Assembly: GCF_009862265.1 (NCBI RefSeq)
Contig: NZ_WWGX01000094.1
Coordinates: 1 to 60,526 of the forward strand
Reading direction: 5' to 3'
DNA: 60,526 nt
Origin: Streptomyces sp. SID8352
GTDB taxonomy: Bacteria; Actinomycetota; Actinomycetes; Streptomycetales; Streptomycetaceae
The notes beneath the pieces are model-generated. The model made no database searches, was not told the origin of the DNA, and worked only from the letters and a program-made list of their open reading frames with translations. Numbering within the stretch: the first letter of the stretch is position 1; each line of letters starts with the position of its first letter. Of the stretch, positions 7,484 to 17,663 are shown in pieces. The position numbers and the translations under genes were made by a program.

Positions 7484-9574
7484 TCAACGGGGAAGGAAGG
7501 GGCTGGGAGCCCCGGAATACGACACATACAGTCGGTCACGGGCACGAGTGCACGCGACATAGAGCACGCACCGCTCCCTCTGCACACTCTCCAAGTGGGC
7601 TGCCCTGTCGACATCCAACGGAACGATCGCCCGGTCGTGCGGTACCACTTTGTCCTGAACGCCGACGACCGCGACACATTGAAACTCCAGGCCCTTCATG
7701 CTGTGCATCGTGCCGACCTGAACGTGGCCGCCGGACGGACCTGGCGGCTCGGGCTCGATGCCCGCGGAGCGAAGTGCGCCCGCCACCTCGTCGGACGTGG
7801 CGTTGACCCGGGCAGCGACGGCGATCGCACCCGGTTCGACACCGTCGACTAGCCAGGCCCGGACTTGGGAGACCACAGCAGCGCGCTCCTCGGACCACTC
7901 GGCGAACCGCCGGACGATCGGCCGGCGGCCGTGCATCGGCGACTCATAGCCTTCCCGGCTGTCGGGCCAGCCATCGAGGTCCTCCTCGGACACGAGCCCC
8001 AGCACTCGGACGGCCCATGTGAGGATCTCCTGGGTGGTGCGGTAGCTGACGGTGAGTCGCTGTGTCCGGCCGACGATGTTGATCCCAGTGTTCTTCAGCG
8101 GTACCCGATGCTGCCAAATCCGCTGATGCGGGTCCGCAACGAGGAAGAGGTCGTCCTCCGCCGGGCGGACGGCCGCTCGGAGCAGCCGCCATTGCGCAGG
8201 ATGTAGGTCCTGAGCTTCGTCGACGATGACGTGCCGGTAGACGGCAGGCCCGCCCTCCTGCCGCAGGATTCGAGCCGCCTCATCGGCTACCTGCAAGAAC
8301 GACCAACACCCGAGGCCGCTCAGCTGAGTCCGCAGCGCCTCGATGGCGGCCCAGACAGACGGCCGCTCCGAGCGAGGCAGGCCTTGGCCTCGGCCGGTGC
8401 GTGCTGCCGTCAGGTACGTCTCCAGCGTGGTGACATCCTGGGCGAGCAGCACCTGCTCCCATTCATCGATCAAGAACTCCCCGGCGTAATCCGGGTGCAC
8501 GGCGTCAGCCAGGCTGACCAATTCGCGCGACGTGAGCACCACCGGGCGACTTCCACGGCGGTCACTGACAACCCGGGAAGCAAGCTGATCAGTGGTGATC
8601 ACCTCGATCCGGTCTCGGTCCTCGGGGTTCTCGACGAGCTGGTCCAGCTGACGAGCCAACTCCGCAGTGAGCGGGCGGCTGTAGGTGGTCAACAGGATCG
8701 GCGCGCCACTGTCAGAGAGGCTGGCGAGATGCGCAGCCCGGTGCAGGGCAGTCACCGTCTTGCCAGTGCCCGCGCCGCCGGTGATCATCACCGAGCCGGG
8801 ATAGGGATCGTGGTAAGCAATCCGGCGCTGCATCGGATGGAGGAAGATCCTCCACAGTGCAAACGGGGGGCGCAGCAGCTTCTCAAGTTCTTCAGGGCCA
8901 CTGACCAGCGCAACTTGGTCGGGGGTCCGCCCGATCGCTGCGGACAGGTCGTCCGGCTCTACCCGGTCGGGCTTAGCGGCGTTGACGAGATGCTTGCTGA
9001 CTTCTCCCCAAGTCTCCTCGATCGTCATACCCGCGGCCAGCGCGACGAGGACGTCGTACTGGAGTGAGGGCAACATGTGCTGGAGGGCATCCAGGTGCGC
9101 TTCCCGGGTCAGCAATCGGACGATCGGCAGCACCTGATCGTCGATGCCGAGCGTGCGGAACTCCGAATCCTTGACGTGATCAAAGAGCCTGGCCGGTGTA
9201 GCTTCGGCGGCCAGACGCAGTGTGCCAGTCATGTTCTGCAACTGCGTCTCGTCACGCATCTCCAGGACGCCGAGGACCTGGTTGACGGTGAACAGCCTCG
9301 TCGTGGCCCAAGCGATCGCGTCATCGTGTGGCAGGACGCGTAGCAGGCAGTAGAGGTCTCCGGTCGCCGGCGCCAGCACAACGCCGCGGTAGAACTGGTT
9401 GATACGGATCGTCCTGATCCGAGGGTCCTCGGCTCGGTTGAGCTTCTCCAGATGCAGTCCCGCGTGGGTGGCGTGGGCGAACTTGGAGAGCGCGGCCTGC
9501 ACAGCCTTCTGGACCGGCTTCTCCAGCTTGGCGTACTCGGAGAGGAACTCCTTGGCGATCGCCAACTGCGGCAC
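7484..9574 (-). CDS. UvrD/PcrA-like helicase with N-terminal RelE-like domain
   Basis: Protein of 696 residues. Residues about 1-95 resemble a RelE/ParE fold (IRTIRINQFYRGV, then LLRVLPHDDAIAWA). A linker of about 150 residues follows, then superfamily-1 helicase motifs: Walker A GGAGTGKT (about 266-273), DEAQD (about 452-456), DPHQRIWQ, TMHSMKGLEFQ and VACTRARDRL. The chosen GTG at 9574 has GGAGGA five nt upstream, better than the ATG at 9607. First gene of an operon with the OLD nuclease; transcribed divergently from hsdM. The pair matches the components of Gabija (GajB + GajA) but in reverse order and with an added N-terminal domain. Confidence 0.85.
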   Translation of the reverse strand: MPQLAIAKEFLSEYAKLEKPVQKAVQAALSKFAHATHAGLHLEKLNRAEDPRIRTIRINQFYRGVVLAPATGDLYCLLRVLPHDDAIAWATTRLFTVNQVLGVLEMRDETQLQNMTGTLRLAAEATPARLFDHVKDSEFRTLGIDDQVLPIVRLLTREAHLDALQHMLPSLQYDVLVALAAGMTIEETWGEVSKHLVNAAKPDRVEPDDLSAAIGRTPDQVALVSGPEELEKLLRPPFALWRIFLHPMQRRIAYHDPYPGSVMITGGAGTGKTVTALHRAAHLASLSDSGAPILLTTYSRPLTAELARQLDQLVENPEDRDRIEVITTDQLASRVVSDRRGSRPVVLTSRELVSLADAVHPDYAGEFLIDEWEQVLLAQDVTTLETYLTAARTGRGQGLPRSERPSVWAAIEALRTQLSGLGCWSFLQVADEAARILRQEGGPAVYRHVIVDEAQDLHPAQWRLLRAAVRPAEDDLFLVADPHQRIWQHRVPLKNTGINIVGRTQRLTVSYRTTQEILTWAVRVLGLVSEEDLDGWPDSREGYESPMHGRRPIVRRFAEWSEERAAVVSQVRAWLVDGVEPGAIAVAARVNATSDEVAGALRSAGIEPEPPGPSGGHVQVGTMHSMKGLEFQCVAVVGVQDKVVPHDRAIVPLDVDRAAHLESVQRERCVLYVACTRARDRLYVSYSGAPSPFLPR

Positions 9575-9689
9575 GGACACTCCTCCGACGGGGTGGGCAA
9601 CCCTCATGGTAGGCCGTTGCTGATCTGTGCGGGGCAGTATCGTAAGGGGTTCTGTGACCCGCCTTGACTGACGACTGGGGGCTCCGCCT

Positions 9690-12137
9690 GTGGCGAAGCT
9701 AACGTTGCCGCAACTGGAAGCGCATCTGTTCGGCGCGGCCGACATCCTGCGCGGCAAGATGGATGCCTCGGAGTTCAAGGAATACATCTTCGGGATGTTG
9801 TTCCTCAAGCGCTGCTCCGACCAGTTCGACACGATCCGGGGCCGGGTCATCGCCGAGCAGATCACAGCGGGTCGGACACAGGCGCGGGCCGAGGAGATCG
9901 CCGATAACCGGGCGTTCTACCGGGGCGGCGACTTCTTCGTACCGACGGCAGCCCGGTGGAAATACCTAGTAGACAAGTCGGCCGAGAACGGCATTGCGGA
10001 CCTACTAAACAAGGCCTTGGGCGCGCTCGAGACTGCCAACTCCACTGCCTTGCAGGGTGTGGTTGGGCACATCGATTTCACCCGCAAGGTCGGCAAGACG
10101 TCGCTGTCGGACCAGAAACTTCGGGCCCTCATCAAGCATTTCGACCGCTACCGGCTCCGCAATGAGGACTTCGAGTTCCCTGACCTACTAGGTGCCGCGT
10201 ATGAGTACCTCATCGGCGAGTTTGCCGACTCGGCGGGCAAGAAGGGCGGGGAATTCTACACTCCGCGCGGCGTCGTCCGGATGATGGCTCGCCTAATCGA
10301 GCCCCGCTCCGGAATGCGGGTGTACGACCCATGCGCCGGCTCCGGCGGCATGTTGATTATGTCGAAGGAGTATGTGGCGGAGGCAGGCGAGGACGCTCAG
10401 GACCTGCGCCTATACGGCCAGGAGGCCAACGGTGGCACCTGGGCCGTCTCTAAGATGAATATGATCCTTCACGGCATCGTTAACGCCGACTTGGAAAACG
10501 ACGACACCCTCGCCAACCCGTTGCACATCGAGCCGGATGGTTCAACGCTGACGCTCTTCGACCGGGTGCTTACGAATCCTCCGTTCTCACAGAACTACGT
10601 GCGCGCCGGGATGAAGCACGCCGACCGCTTTGAATACGGCTGGACTCCAGAGACTGGCAAGAAGGCCGACTGGATGTTCGCCCAGCATGTGCTCTCAGTA
10701 CTCCGGCCCGGTGGCCTCGGCGCCACGGTCATGCCGCATGGTGTGCTGTTCCGTGGCGGCGAGGAACAGGCAATCCGTAAGAAGGTAATCGAGGCCGACC
10801 GACTGGAGGCGGTCATCGGCCTCGCCTCGAACCTGTTCTACGGCACTGGTATCCCGGCGTGCATCCTCATCCTGCGCGGTCCCGGCCCCCGGCCGGCCTC
10901 GCATCAAGGCAAGGTCCTGTTCATCAACGCCGACCGCGAATACCTGTCCGGCCGCGCCCAGAATTATCTCGAACCTGAACACGCCGAAAAGATCGTCGCC
11001 GCCTTTCGGGCTTACATGACCAATCCGGCACACGAGATCGTCGGCTTCGCCCGCGTGGTGTCACTCGAGGAACTCGAAGAGAACCAGTTCAACCTCAACA
11101 TTCGACGATACGTCGACAACACCCCGCCAACGGAACCCCAAGACGTACGGGCTCATCTGCACGGCGGCGTCCCGAAATCCGAGGTCCATGGGCACGAGAT
11201 CACTTTCCAGACGTACGGCGTGAACGTGCATTCCCTGTTCGTCGAACGCAACGCAGACTACTACGACTTCCCGGCAGATGGCTGGCGATCGGCTGCCGCC
11301 CGCATTCCTGAGCTGACCGCGCCCGCCGAAGCGCGTGTGCGTGACGCGTTCGATGACTGGTGGGCTCGGCACAGCAAACGGCTGAGCGAGCTGCCCGACA
11401 CACACAAGGTCATGGACACCCGAGCCGAGTTGCTGGAGTCTTTCGTCGCAGAACTCGAGCCCCTCGGGACGCTCGACCGCTTCCAGCTCTCCGGCGCGGT
11501 CGCCTCCTGGTGGGGCAGCGTCCAATACGACATCCGCACCCTGGCCTTCCACCAGTTCAGTGGAGTCGTCCAGGGTTGGCTGACGACGATCCAGACTGCC
11601 TTCGCGGATGACAGCACCGGGGCACTGAACGCCCAGCGTCAGGCAGCCGCCAAACGCAAGGCTCGGGAACACCCGCTGGTCCCGTACGTCCTCTCCGACT
11701 ACCTCAACGAGCTTGAGGAGGCCGAGAACCTACGGGCCGAACTCGACTCCAAGGTCAAGACCCTCACTACTGCCTCAGAGGACGACTCTGAAGCAGTCGA
11801 GGACGTGGACCCTGTCGTGCTGAAACGCCTGCGCGCCCAACTCACCGCGGCCAAGTCCAAAGTCCGCAAACTGGAAGCTGCCTTTGTTGACCAACTCGGC
11901 TCGAGCGTCGGCCTAATCCACAGGAACGAGACCGAACCCGACCTAGTCATGCGCATCCTCAAAGCCGATCTCAGCCGCCGCCTTGACGCTCGTCTCACCA
12001 CCGGCCGCAGAGTATTGATCGACCGGTACAGCAGGTGGGCTGCCAAGTACGCGGTGACGCTACCCGAACTTGAAGCCCAGCGATTCACCGCAGCCGCCCG
12101 CGTTAACGAGATGCTGCGGGAGCTCGGCTATGAGTAG
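9690..12137 (+). CDS. hsdM: Type I restriction-modification system, DNA methyltransferase subunit
   Basis: Adenine-N6 methyltransferase subunit of 815 residues that works with HsdS to modify the recognition site. It has the HsdM N-terminal helical domain (FKEYIFGMLFLKRCSDQFD), SAM-binding motif I DPCAGSGG (about 213-220) and catalytic NPPF (about 296-299). It is longer than the usual 500-550 residues: the last 250 include a charged, probably coiled-coil section. GTG start after a GGGGG stretch. Its stop overlaps the hsdS start by 8 bp. Confidence 0.93.
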   Translation: MAKLTLPQLEAHLFGAADILRGKMDASEFKEYIFGMLFLKRCSDQFDTIRGRVIAEQITAGRTQARAEEIADNRAFYRGGDFFVPTAARWKYLVDKSAENGIADLLNKALGALETANSTALQGVVGHIDFTRKVGKTSLSDQKLRALIKHFDRYRLRNEDFEFPDLLGAAYEYLIGEFADSAGKKGGEFYTPRGVVRMMARLIEPRSGMRVYDPCAGSGGMLIMSKEYVAEAGEDAQDLRLYGQEANGGTWAVSKMNMILHGIVNADLENDDTLANPLHIEPDGSTLTLFDRVLTNPPFSQNYVRAGMKHADRFEYGWTPETGKKADWMFAQHVLSVLRPGGLGATVMPHGVLFRGGEEQAIRKKVIEADRLEAVIGLASNLFYGTGIPACILILRGPGPRPASHQGKVLFINADREYLSGRAQNYLEPEHAEKIVAAFRAYMTNPAHEIVGFARVVSLEELEENQFNLNIRRYVDNTPPTEPQDVRAHLHGGVPKSEVHGHEITFQTYGVNVHSLFVERNADYYDFPADGWRSAAARIPELTAPAEARVRDAFDDWWARHSKRLSELPDTHKVMDTRAELLESFVAELEPLGTLDRFQLSGAVASWWGSVQYDIRTLAFHQFSGVVQGWLTTIQTAFADDSTGALNAQRQAAAKRKAREHPLVPYVLSDYLNELEEAENLRAELDSKVKTLTTASEDDSEAVEDVDPVVLKRLRAQLTAAKSKVRKLEAAFVDQLGSSVGLIHRNETEPDLVMRILKADLSRRLDARLTTGRRVLIDRYSRWAAKYAVTLPELEAQRFTAAARVNEMLRELGYE

Positions 12138-13347
12138 TCGGATTGAGGTACCGAACCTGGTGGGGTGGCGAGAGGAACGCTTGGTTGACCTCTGTAAGTT
12201 GATTTCACGCGGCACAGCTCCGGTTTACGTAAACGACAGTCAAGTTTTCGCCATTGGGCAAAGATGTGTCCGAGAAACAGGATTCGATGCGAGTGCCGCT
12301 CGGCCCCACTCGCACAAGGTGAAGAACGTTTTGAGGGCCGAGCGTGGGGATGTTCTTCTGAACTCGACAGGTACGGGAACTATCGGCCGTAGCTGCATCT
12401 TTAATGAAGACCGAGACTATATAGTGGACGGGCATGTCACCGTACTTAGGGCCGACAGGTCGAAAGTGGATCCCCGCTGGATTGAGGCGATGCTGAGATC
12501 TCGGTGGGGCCAGCAGTATCTGGAGTCGCACTGCTTCACAGGTTCGACAAATCAGGTCGAGTTGTCACGATCTGACTTGTTGGAAACACGCGTTCCAGTT
12601 CCTGACCTTGATGAGCAGCGACGGATTGCAGAGATCCTCGATGCGGTCGATCAGCAGCTATCTGACCGAATTAAGGAGCTGGCCAAACTGGCGCTTTTGC
12701 GGGAAGCGCTGGTCAAGGATTCAATCGCAACCGCGATTGTCGCCTCAGCCAGATATCGCGGACTAGGGGAGTTGGCCCAGATTGCCAGTGGAGTTACGCT
12801 CGGAAGCGAGCCGGCCGGGGCGAGCTCCGTAGAGCTTCCGTACCTTCGGGTAGCAAACGTACAGGATGGCTATTTCGATACTGGCGAGATGAAGCTGGTA
12901 CGCGTCTTGCGTTCTCAAGTGGAGCGGTACTCCCTCAGGGCGGGAGACCTCCTGCTCACAGAAGGAGGCGACTGGGACAAGCTTGGGCGCGGAGCCGTTT
13001 GGGACGGACATCTTCAACCATGCCTGTACCAGAATCATCTTTTCCGGGTCCGCTGTGACCTGCGGTGGATTCTTCCGGAATATCTGGCACTATATACGTC
13101 GTCCGCCCAAGGGAGAGCATACTTCGCCCGCATCGCCAAACAGACTTCAAACCTCGCCACGATCAATTCAACTGAACTCAAAGCTATGCAGGTTCCGGTA
13201 CCTCCACTCAATGTGCAACATAAACTTGTTGACTCTATTCAGAGCTGTGCCGAACACATCGAGAGATCGAAAAAAATGCTAACAGCGATGCGGTCCCTCA
13301 AGCAGGGGTTGGTGGAGGACCTTCTAACTGGGCGGGTGCGTGCTTGA
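12130..13347 (+). CDS. hsdS: Type I restriction-modification system, specificity subunit
   Basis: Sequence-recognition subunit of 405 residues with two target-recognition domains separated by a helical spacer. The first repeat ends PVPDLDEQRRIAEILDAVD and the second PVPPLNVQHKLVDSIQ, the classic conserved repeats after each TRD. The ATG at 12130 overlaps the hsdM stop and is chosen over an upstream in-frame start inside hsdM. Local GC content is clearly lower than in hsdM, fitting the usual rapid exchange of specificity domains. The 286 bp before hsdR holds no credible gene. Confidence 0.92.
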   Translation: MSSRIEVPNLVGWREERLVDLCKLISRGTAPVYVNDSQVFAIGQRCVRETGFDASAARPHSHKVKNVLRAERGDVLLNSTGTGTIGRSCIFNEDRDYIVDGHVTVLRADRSKVDPRWIEAMLRSRWGQQYLESHCFTGSTNQVELSRSDLLETRVPVPDLDEQRRIAEILDAVDQQLSDRIKELAKLALLREALVKDSIATAIVASARYRGLGELAQIASGVTLGSEPAGASSVELPYLRVANVQDGYFDTGEMKLVRVLRSQVERYSLRAGDLLLTEGGDWDKLGRGAVWDGHLQPCLYQNHLFRVRCDLRWILPEYLALYTSSAQGRAYFARIAKQTSNLATINSTELKAMQVPVPPLNVQHKLVDSIQSCAEHIERSKKMLTAMRSLKQGLVEDLLTGRVRA

Positions 13348-13633
13348 GTCAGGTGGACATGAGGGCCCAAAACGACTTTGCCGTGGCCTATCGGCGGGTG
13401 CCGGATTCTCGAGCGAGTCCTTGCGAAGTTGAGTGGCCACGTCGGTGTCCGGGGCTCCAAGAACCTTGAGCTCGGGCGGTTCGTCAGGCTCCCGGACGGG
13501 TGAAGCGCGACGAACTCAGACGTTCGCTCTGGAGCTGCCCGACTGGGGGGAATCCGTGGCGTGTTGCGGTCTCCGCAGGCAATGATTGAGGCTGCTGTTG
13601 ATCGCATACCTGCCGTGAAGCGAGGGGACGCTC

Positions 13634-16600
13634 GTGTCTGGGCCCGAGTACGTACAGGTTGAGGCGCCGCTGCTCCGGCAGTTGACGCTGATGGGGTGGG
13701 AACATCTGCCGGGCCAAGCGGAGGGCGCATTCAAGCCCGAGGATCCGACGGAGTCCGGGCGCGAATCGTTCGCTGAGGTCCTCATGGAGTCGCGGCTACG
13801 TAAGGCGCTCAGTGATATCAACCTAGGGCCGGATGGCGCCCCCTGGCTGGACGAGGCGCGGATCAGTCAGGCGCTGGGCGAGCTGACCCGGATCACAGCC
13901 AGGGGTCTACTCGAGGCCAATGAGCTGACGACCGAGCTGCTGATCAAGGGCGTCACCGTGCCTGGTCTGCCAGGCTGGGACGGGGGCCGGGACCAGCGCG
14001 TCCACTTCATCGACTGGAAGCACTGGCAGCGCAACGAATTCGTAGTTGTGTCCCAGTTCCGGGTCGACGTGCCAGGCACGAGCGGGCTGAAGCACATCGC
14101 ACCCGACGAGGTACTGCTGGTCAACGGCATCCCCTTGGTCGTCGTGGAGTGCAAGAAGCCCAGTAAAGGTGACGCAATCGCTGCAGCCGTGACGCAGCTG
14201 AGGCGGTACGCCGGCCAGGGACGCGGCCGGATCCCCACCGGAAATCCGAAGCTCTTTCATACCGTTCAGCTAACCCTTGCGACCTGTGGGGAGCGGGCCC
14301 GCCTGGGCACCTTCACAGCCGAATCTGAGCACTACGTGCCGTGGCGGGACCCGTACCCGCTGACCGACGCAGTCATCGCGGCCAGGCTTGAGTGCGATGA
14401 GCGGTCGGTAACTGAGCAGAATCGGCTCACGGCAGTGGTGCTGCACCCTGAGCGGCTGCTGCAGATCATCCACGACTACGTGACGTTCATGACGCTGGAC
14501 AACGGCATCCGGATCAAGGCTGCGCCGCGCTACCAGCAGTTCCGCGCAGTCGAGAAGACCTTGGAGCGCCTGCTGACGGGTGACACGCGCGAGGAAGACG
14601 GTGTTCAGGACCGTCGGGGCGGGATCATCTGGCACACCCAGGGCTCCGGTAAGAGCCTCACCATGACGTTCCTCGTCCGCCGTATGCGGTCGATACCAGA
14701 GCTGTCCGGGGTCAAGGTCGTGTTGGTCACGGACCGGACCCAGCTCCAGAAACAGCTGTCCGAGACGCTCCGGCTGACCGGTGAGGAAGTCGAAGAAGCC
14801 AAGCGGGTCAAGGACGCCAAGCGGCTCTTGGCGGCCGACGGCCCGGGCATCGTCGCCGTAATGATCCAAAAGCAGCAGGACGTAGCAGCACGGTCCAACA
14901 ACGGCGAGTTGGTCGAGGCTGCCCCCTCACTCGGGGAACTCAACGACGGCAGCGCGATCGTGGTCCTCATCGACGAGGCACACCGGTCGCACGGCTCCAG
15001 GCTGCACATGAACCTTTTGGAGGCGCTGCCCAACTGCGCCCGGATCGGTTTCACGGGAACCCCGATCATCATGGGCAAGCAGAAGAAGACCTCCCAAATC
15101 TTCGGCAGCGTCATCGATACCTACCGTCTGGCCGACGCCGAGGCCGACGGCGCGGTAGTGCGGATCTTCTACGAGGGCAACACCGTCAAGGGTGCTGTTA
15201 AAGACGGACGTGACCTCGACGAAGTCTTTGAAGACCTATTCGCCGAGCAGAGCGAGGAGGACCGTGAGGCTCTACAGCGCCGGTACGCCACCAAGGGCGA
15301 CGTGCTCGAATCCGAAGAGCTGATCACGGCCAAGGCCAGGCACTTGCTCCGGCACTACGTTACGACCGTTTTGCCGGGCGGGTTTAAGGCCCAACTGGTT
15401 GCGAACAGCCGTGAGGCGACACTGCGCTATCGAACGGCTCTGCTCGCCGCGAGAGACGAGTTGGTTCACCAGGCCGAGACAGTCACGGAACGGTTGCTCG
15501 ATACTCCGCTGGACCAGCTGACCGCCCGGCAGATCTCGCAAGTCAACGCATACCGGAATCTCAATCTGCTCCGTGCCATGGACTTCGTTCCCATCGTCTC
15601 ACCGGGCACCGACGACCACGAAGAGCGCTTTGCCGAGTGGACCGCGCAGAAGCCGCAGGAGCGCCGGGTTGACGACTTCACACGGCCGTTCCCAACGGAA
15701 CTCGGCCCGGACGACCACCCAGTCGCATTCCTGATCGTTAAGTCGATGCTGCTAACTGGCTTCGACGCGCCTATCGAGCAGGTGCTCTACATCGACCGCT
15801 CGCTCAAGCAAGCCGAGCTACTGCAGGCGGTGGCCCGGGTCAACCGGCCGGCCAAGGACAAGAAGTGTGGCTATGTTGTCGACTACTTCGGGGTCGCCAA
15901 CCATCTGACCGAAGCTCTCAAGGCCTACTCCGCCGACGATGTCGATGGAGTCTTCCTCGACCTCCGCGAGGAAGTCGCAAAGCTGGATCCGATGCGTCGT
16001 CGCCTCCAAGCGGTCTTTACCGACCACGGTGTCCCCCCTTCCGGGGCAACCCTGGAGGACTGTGTACTTTTGTTGAACGACGGCGCCCTGTTCGACAGGT
16101 TCGAGGCCGAGCTGAAGCGGTTCCTCACCACCATCGACGTCATCCTGCCCGAACCGGCGGTGCGCCCCTTTCTCGAAGACGCCACTCTCTACGCGGAGGT
16201 CGCGATGCGGGCGAAGCGCAGGTTCCGAGTCGACGGTGGCGACTTCGACCCCAGCGCGTACGGCGCGAAAGTCCGGCAGCTGCTCGACGATCACCTGCTG
16301 TCGCTGGGTATCGACCAGAAGCTGCCGCCGGTGTCGCTGACAGCGGACGACTTCGAAGAGAAGGTAGCGGCGCTGCCCGGCGCGCGAACCCGTGCCTCGG
16401 AGATGGAGCACGCTGTACGGGACCACATCGAGATAAACCGGGGCAGGGACCCGCACTTCTATAAGCGGCTCAGTCAGCGCCTCGAAGAGATTCTGCGCGA
16501 CTACGCCGAGAACTGGGAGCAACAAGCCGCGCTCCTGGCCGCCTTGGTTGCCGAATTGCGAACGGACCATACCGCGCCCGATGATCCGCTCAGCTCGGTT

Positions 16601-16891
16601 GAACGGGCTTTGTACGGCGTATTGTTGGAGGAAACCGCGCAGGACGGAATTGTCGACCCGGAGACCGACCAGAGGTTGTGTGACATCAGTACCGGCGTCT
16701 ACGTCCTAGCGCAGCAGGTGACTCATCGGCGTGATTTCTGGCGTAGCCCGGTCGACCAAGAGGACTTCCGACACCAAACCGTCCAGTTGCTGATCACCAA
16801 GGACGCGGCACCTATCGACAAGGTCGATTCACTGGCCGACCAGCTTGTGGAAGTGATCGGACACCGCCGTACAGAGATTCCGCGTCCTTGA
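13634..16891 (+). CDS. hsdR: Type I restriction-modification system, restriction/translocase subunit
   Basis: 1085-residue motor and nuclease subunit. The N-terminal PD-(D/E)xK nuclease has VVECKKP (Glu about 172, Lys about 174). The superfamily-2 translocase follows, with Walker A QGSGKS (about 336-341), DEAH box (about 447-450), FTGTPI and ARVNRP motifs. The C-terminal helical part contacts the methyltransferase. GTG start at 13634. The full set hsdM-hsdS-hsdR is intact and co-directional, so the system looks functional. Confidence 0.94.
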   Translation: MSGPEYVQVEAPLLRQLTLMGWEHLPGQAEGAFKPEDPTESGRESFAEVLMESRLRKALSDINLGPDGAPWLDEARISQALGELTRITARGLLEANELTTELLIKGVTVPGLPGWDGGRDQRVHFIDWKHWQRNEFVVVSQFRVDVPGTSGLKHIAPDEVLLVNGIPLVVVECKKPSKGDAIAAAVTQLRRYAGQGRGRIPTGNPKLFHTVQLTLATCGERARLGTFTAESEHYVPWRDPYPLTDAVIAARLECDERSVTEQNRLTAVVLHPERLLQIIHDYVTFMTLDNGIRIKAAPRYQQFRAVEKTLERLLTGDTREEDGVQDRRGGIIWHTQGSGKSLTMTFLVRRMRSIPELSGVKVVLVTDRTQLQKQLSETLRLTGEEVEEAKRVKDAKRLLAADGPGIVAVMIQKQQDVAARSNNGELVEAAPSLGELNDGSAIVVLIDEAHRSHGSRLHMNLLEALPNCARIGFTGTPIIMGKQKKTSQIFGSVIDTYRLADAEADGAVVRIFYEGNTVKGAVKDGRDLDEVFEDLFAEQSEEDREALQRRYATKGDVLESEELITAKARHLLRHYVTTVLPGGFKAQLVANSREATLRYRTALLAARDELVHQAETVTERLLDTPLDQLTARQISQVNAYRNLNLLRAMDFVPIVSPGTDDHEERFAEWTAQKPQERRVDDFTRPFPTELGPDDHPVAFLIVKSMLLTGFDAPIEQVLYIDRSLKQAELLQAVARVNRPAKDKKCGYVVDYFGVANHLTEALKAYSADDVDGVFLDLREEVAKLDPMRRRLQAVFTDHGVPPSGATLEDCVLLLNDGALFDRFEAELKRFLTTIDVILPEPAVRPFLEDATLYAEVAMRAKRRFRVDGGDFDPSAYGAKVRQLLDDHLLSLGIDQKLPPVSLTADDFEEKVAALPGARTRASEMEHAVRDHIEINRGRDPHFYKRLSQRLEEILRDYAENWEQQAALLAALVAELRTDHTAPDDPLSSVERALYGVLLEETAQDGIVDPETDQRLCDISTGVYVLAQQVTHRRDFWRSPVDQEDFRHQTVQLLITKDAAPIDKVDSLADQLVEVIGHRRTEIPRP

Positions 16892-16931
16892 TGCCAGGGC
16901 TGGCAAGGATGTCAGCGACGGGTGCCAGGAT

Positions 16932-17663
16932 GTGACCGTGAAGAGTTCAGCGGCCGTCGAGATCCTGCGCGTCGACGACCTCGACGTACAGGTGCGGGTC
17001 AGCGAGCGACGGCGACAGGTCAGGCTGACCGTCGAGCGTGACTCGACCGTCAGCGTCACCGTCCCTCCAGGGACCGGGCAAGCCGAATTGGTCAAGCTGA
17101 TCAGAAGCCGACGACAATGGCTGTACGGCAAGCTCGCGGAACGCGAGTCGCTAAGCGAGGGCAGACCCCCCCGTGAGTACGTCTCCGGCGAGGGCTTTCT
17201 CTACTTGGGGCGCAGCCACCGGCTGCTGGTCGTCGAGACCGGCCCGACCGATGTGCGGTTGCAGCGAGGCCGGCTGGAGATCCGGCAGGACGTGCTCCAC
17301 GAGGCGTCCACGGCCCTTATCGCCTGGTACACCCGGCGTGGTGTGAGCTGGCTGCCTGGTCGACTCCGACCGTGGGCCCAGCGCATGGACGTGGTTTGCG
17401 GTGAACTCCGGGTCCGGCCTCTGGGCTACCGCTGGGGGTCGTGCTCGCTCCACGGCGCCCTCAACATCCATTGGGCGACCATGCAGCTTCCGCCCGATCT
17501 GATCGACTACGTGCTCGTGCACGAGCTCGCCCATGTGCATGTGCCCGAACACAGCGGACGATTCTGGCGGACGGTTCAGCGGGCCATGCCTGACTGCAAT
17601 GCCCGTCGCGACCGTCTGAGACGGCTCGGGCCCGACCTCTGGCTTCCAGAATCGAAGACATGA
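16932..17663 (+). CDS. YgjP/SprT-like zinc metallopeptidase (M48-type, DUF45)
   Basis: 243-residue protein with the DUF45 (YgjP) architecture: a beta-rich N-terminus, GYRWGSCS motif (about 165-172), then the zinc-binding VLVHELAHVHVPEH (His about 197, Glu about 198, His about 201, third His about 207). It lies 40 bp after hsdR on the same strand and probably belongs to the same transcript. DUF45 genes are commonly found beside type I restriction genes, by general knowledge; the substrate is unknown. A second GTG at 16938 is an alternative start. Confidence 0.85.
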   Translation: MTVKSSAAVEILRVDDLDVQVRVSERRRQVRLTVERDSTVSVTVPPGTGQAELVKLIRSRRQWLYGKLAERESLSEGRPPREYVSGEGFLYLGRSHRLLVVETGPTDVRLQRGRLEIRQDVLHEASTALIAWYTRRGVSWLPGRLRPWAQRMDVVCGELRVRPLGYRWGSCSLHGALNIHWATMQLPPDLIDYVLVHELAHVHVPEHSGRFWRTVQRAMPDCNARRDRLRRLGPDLWLPESKT

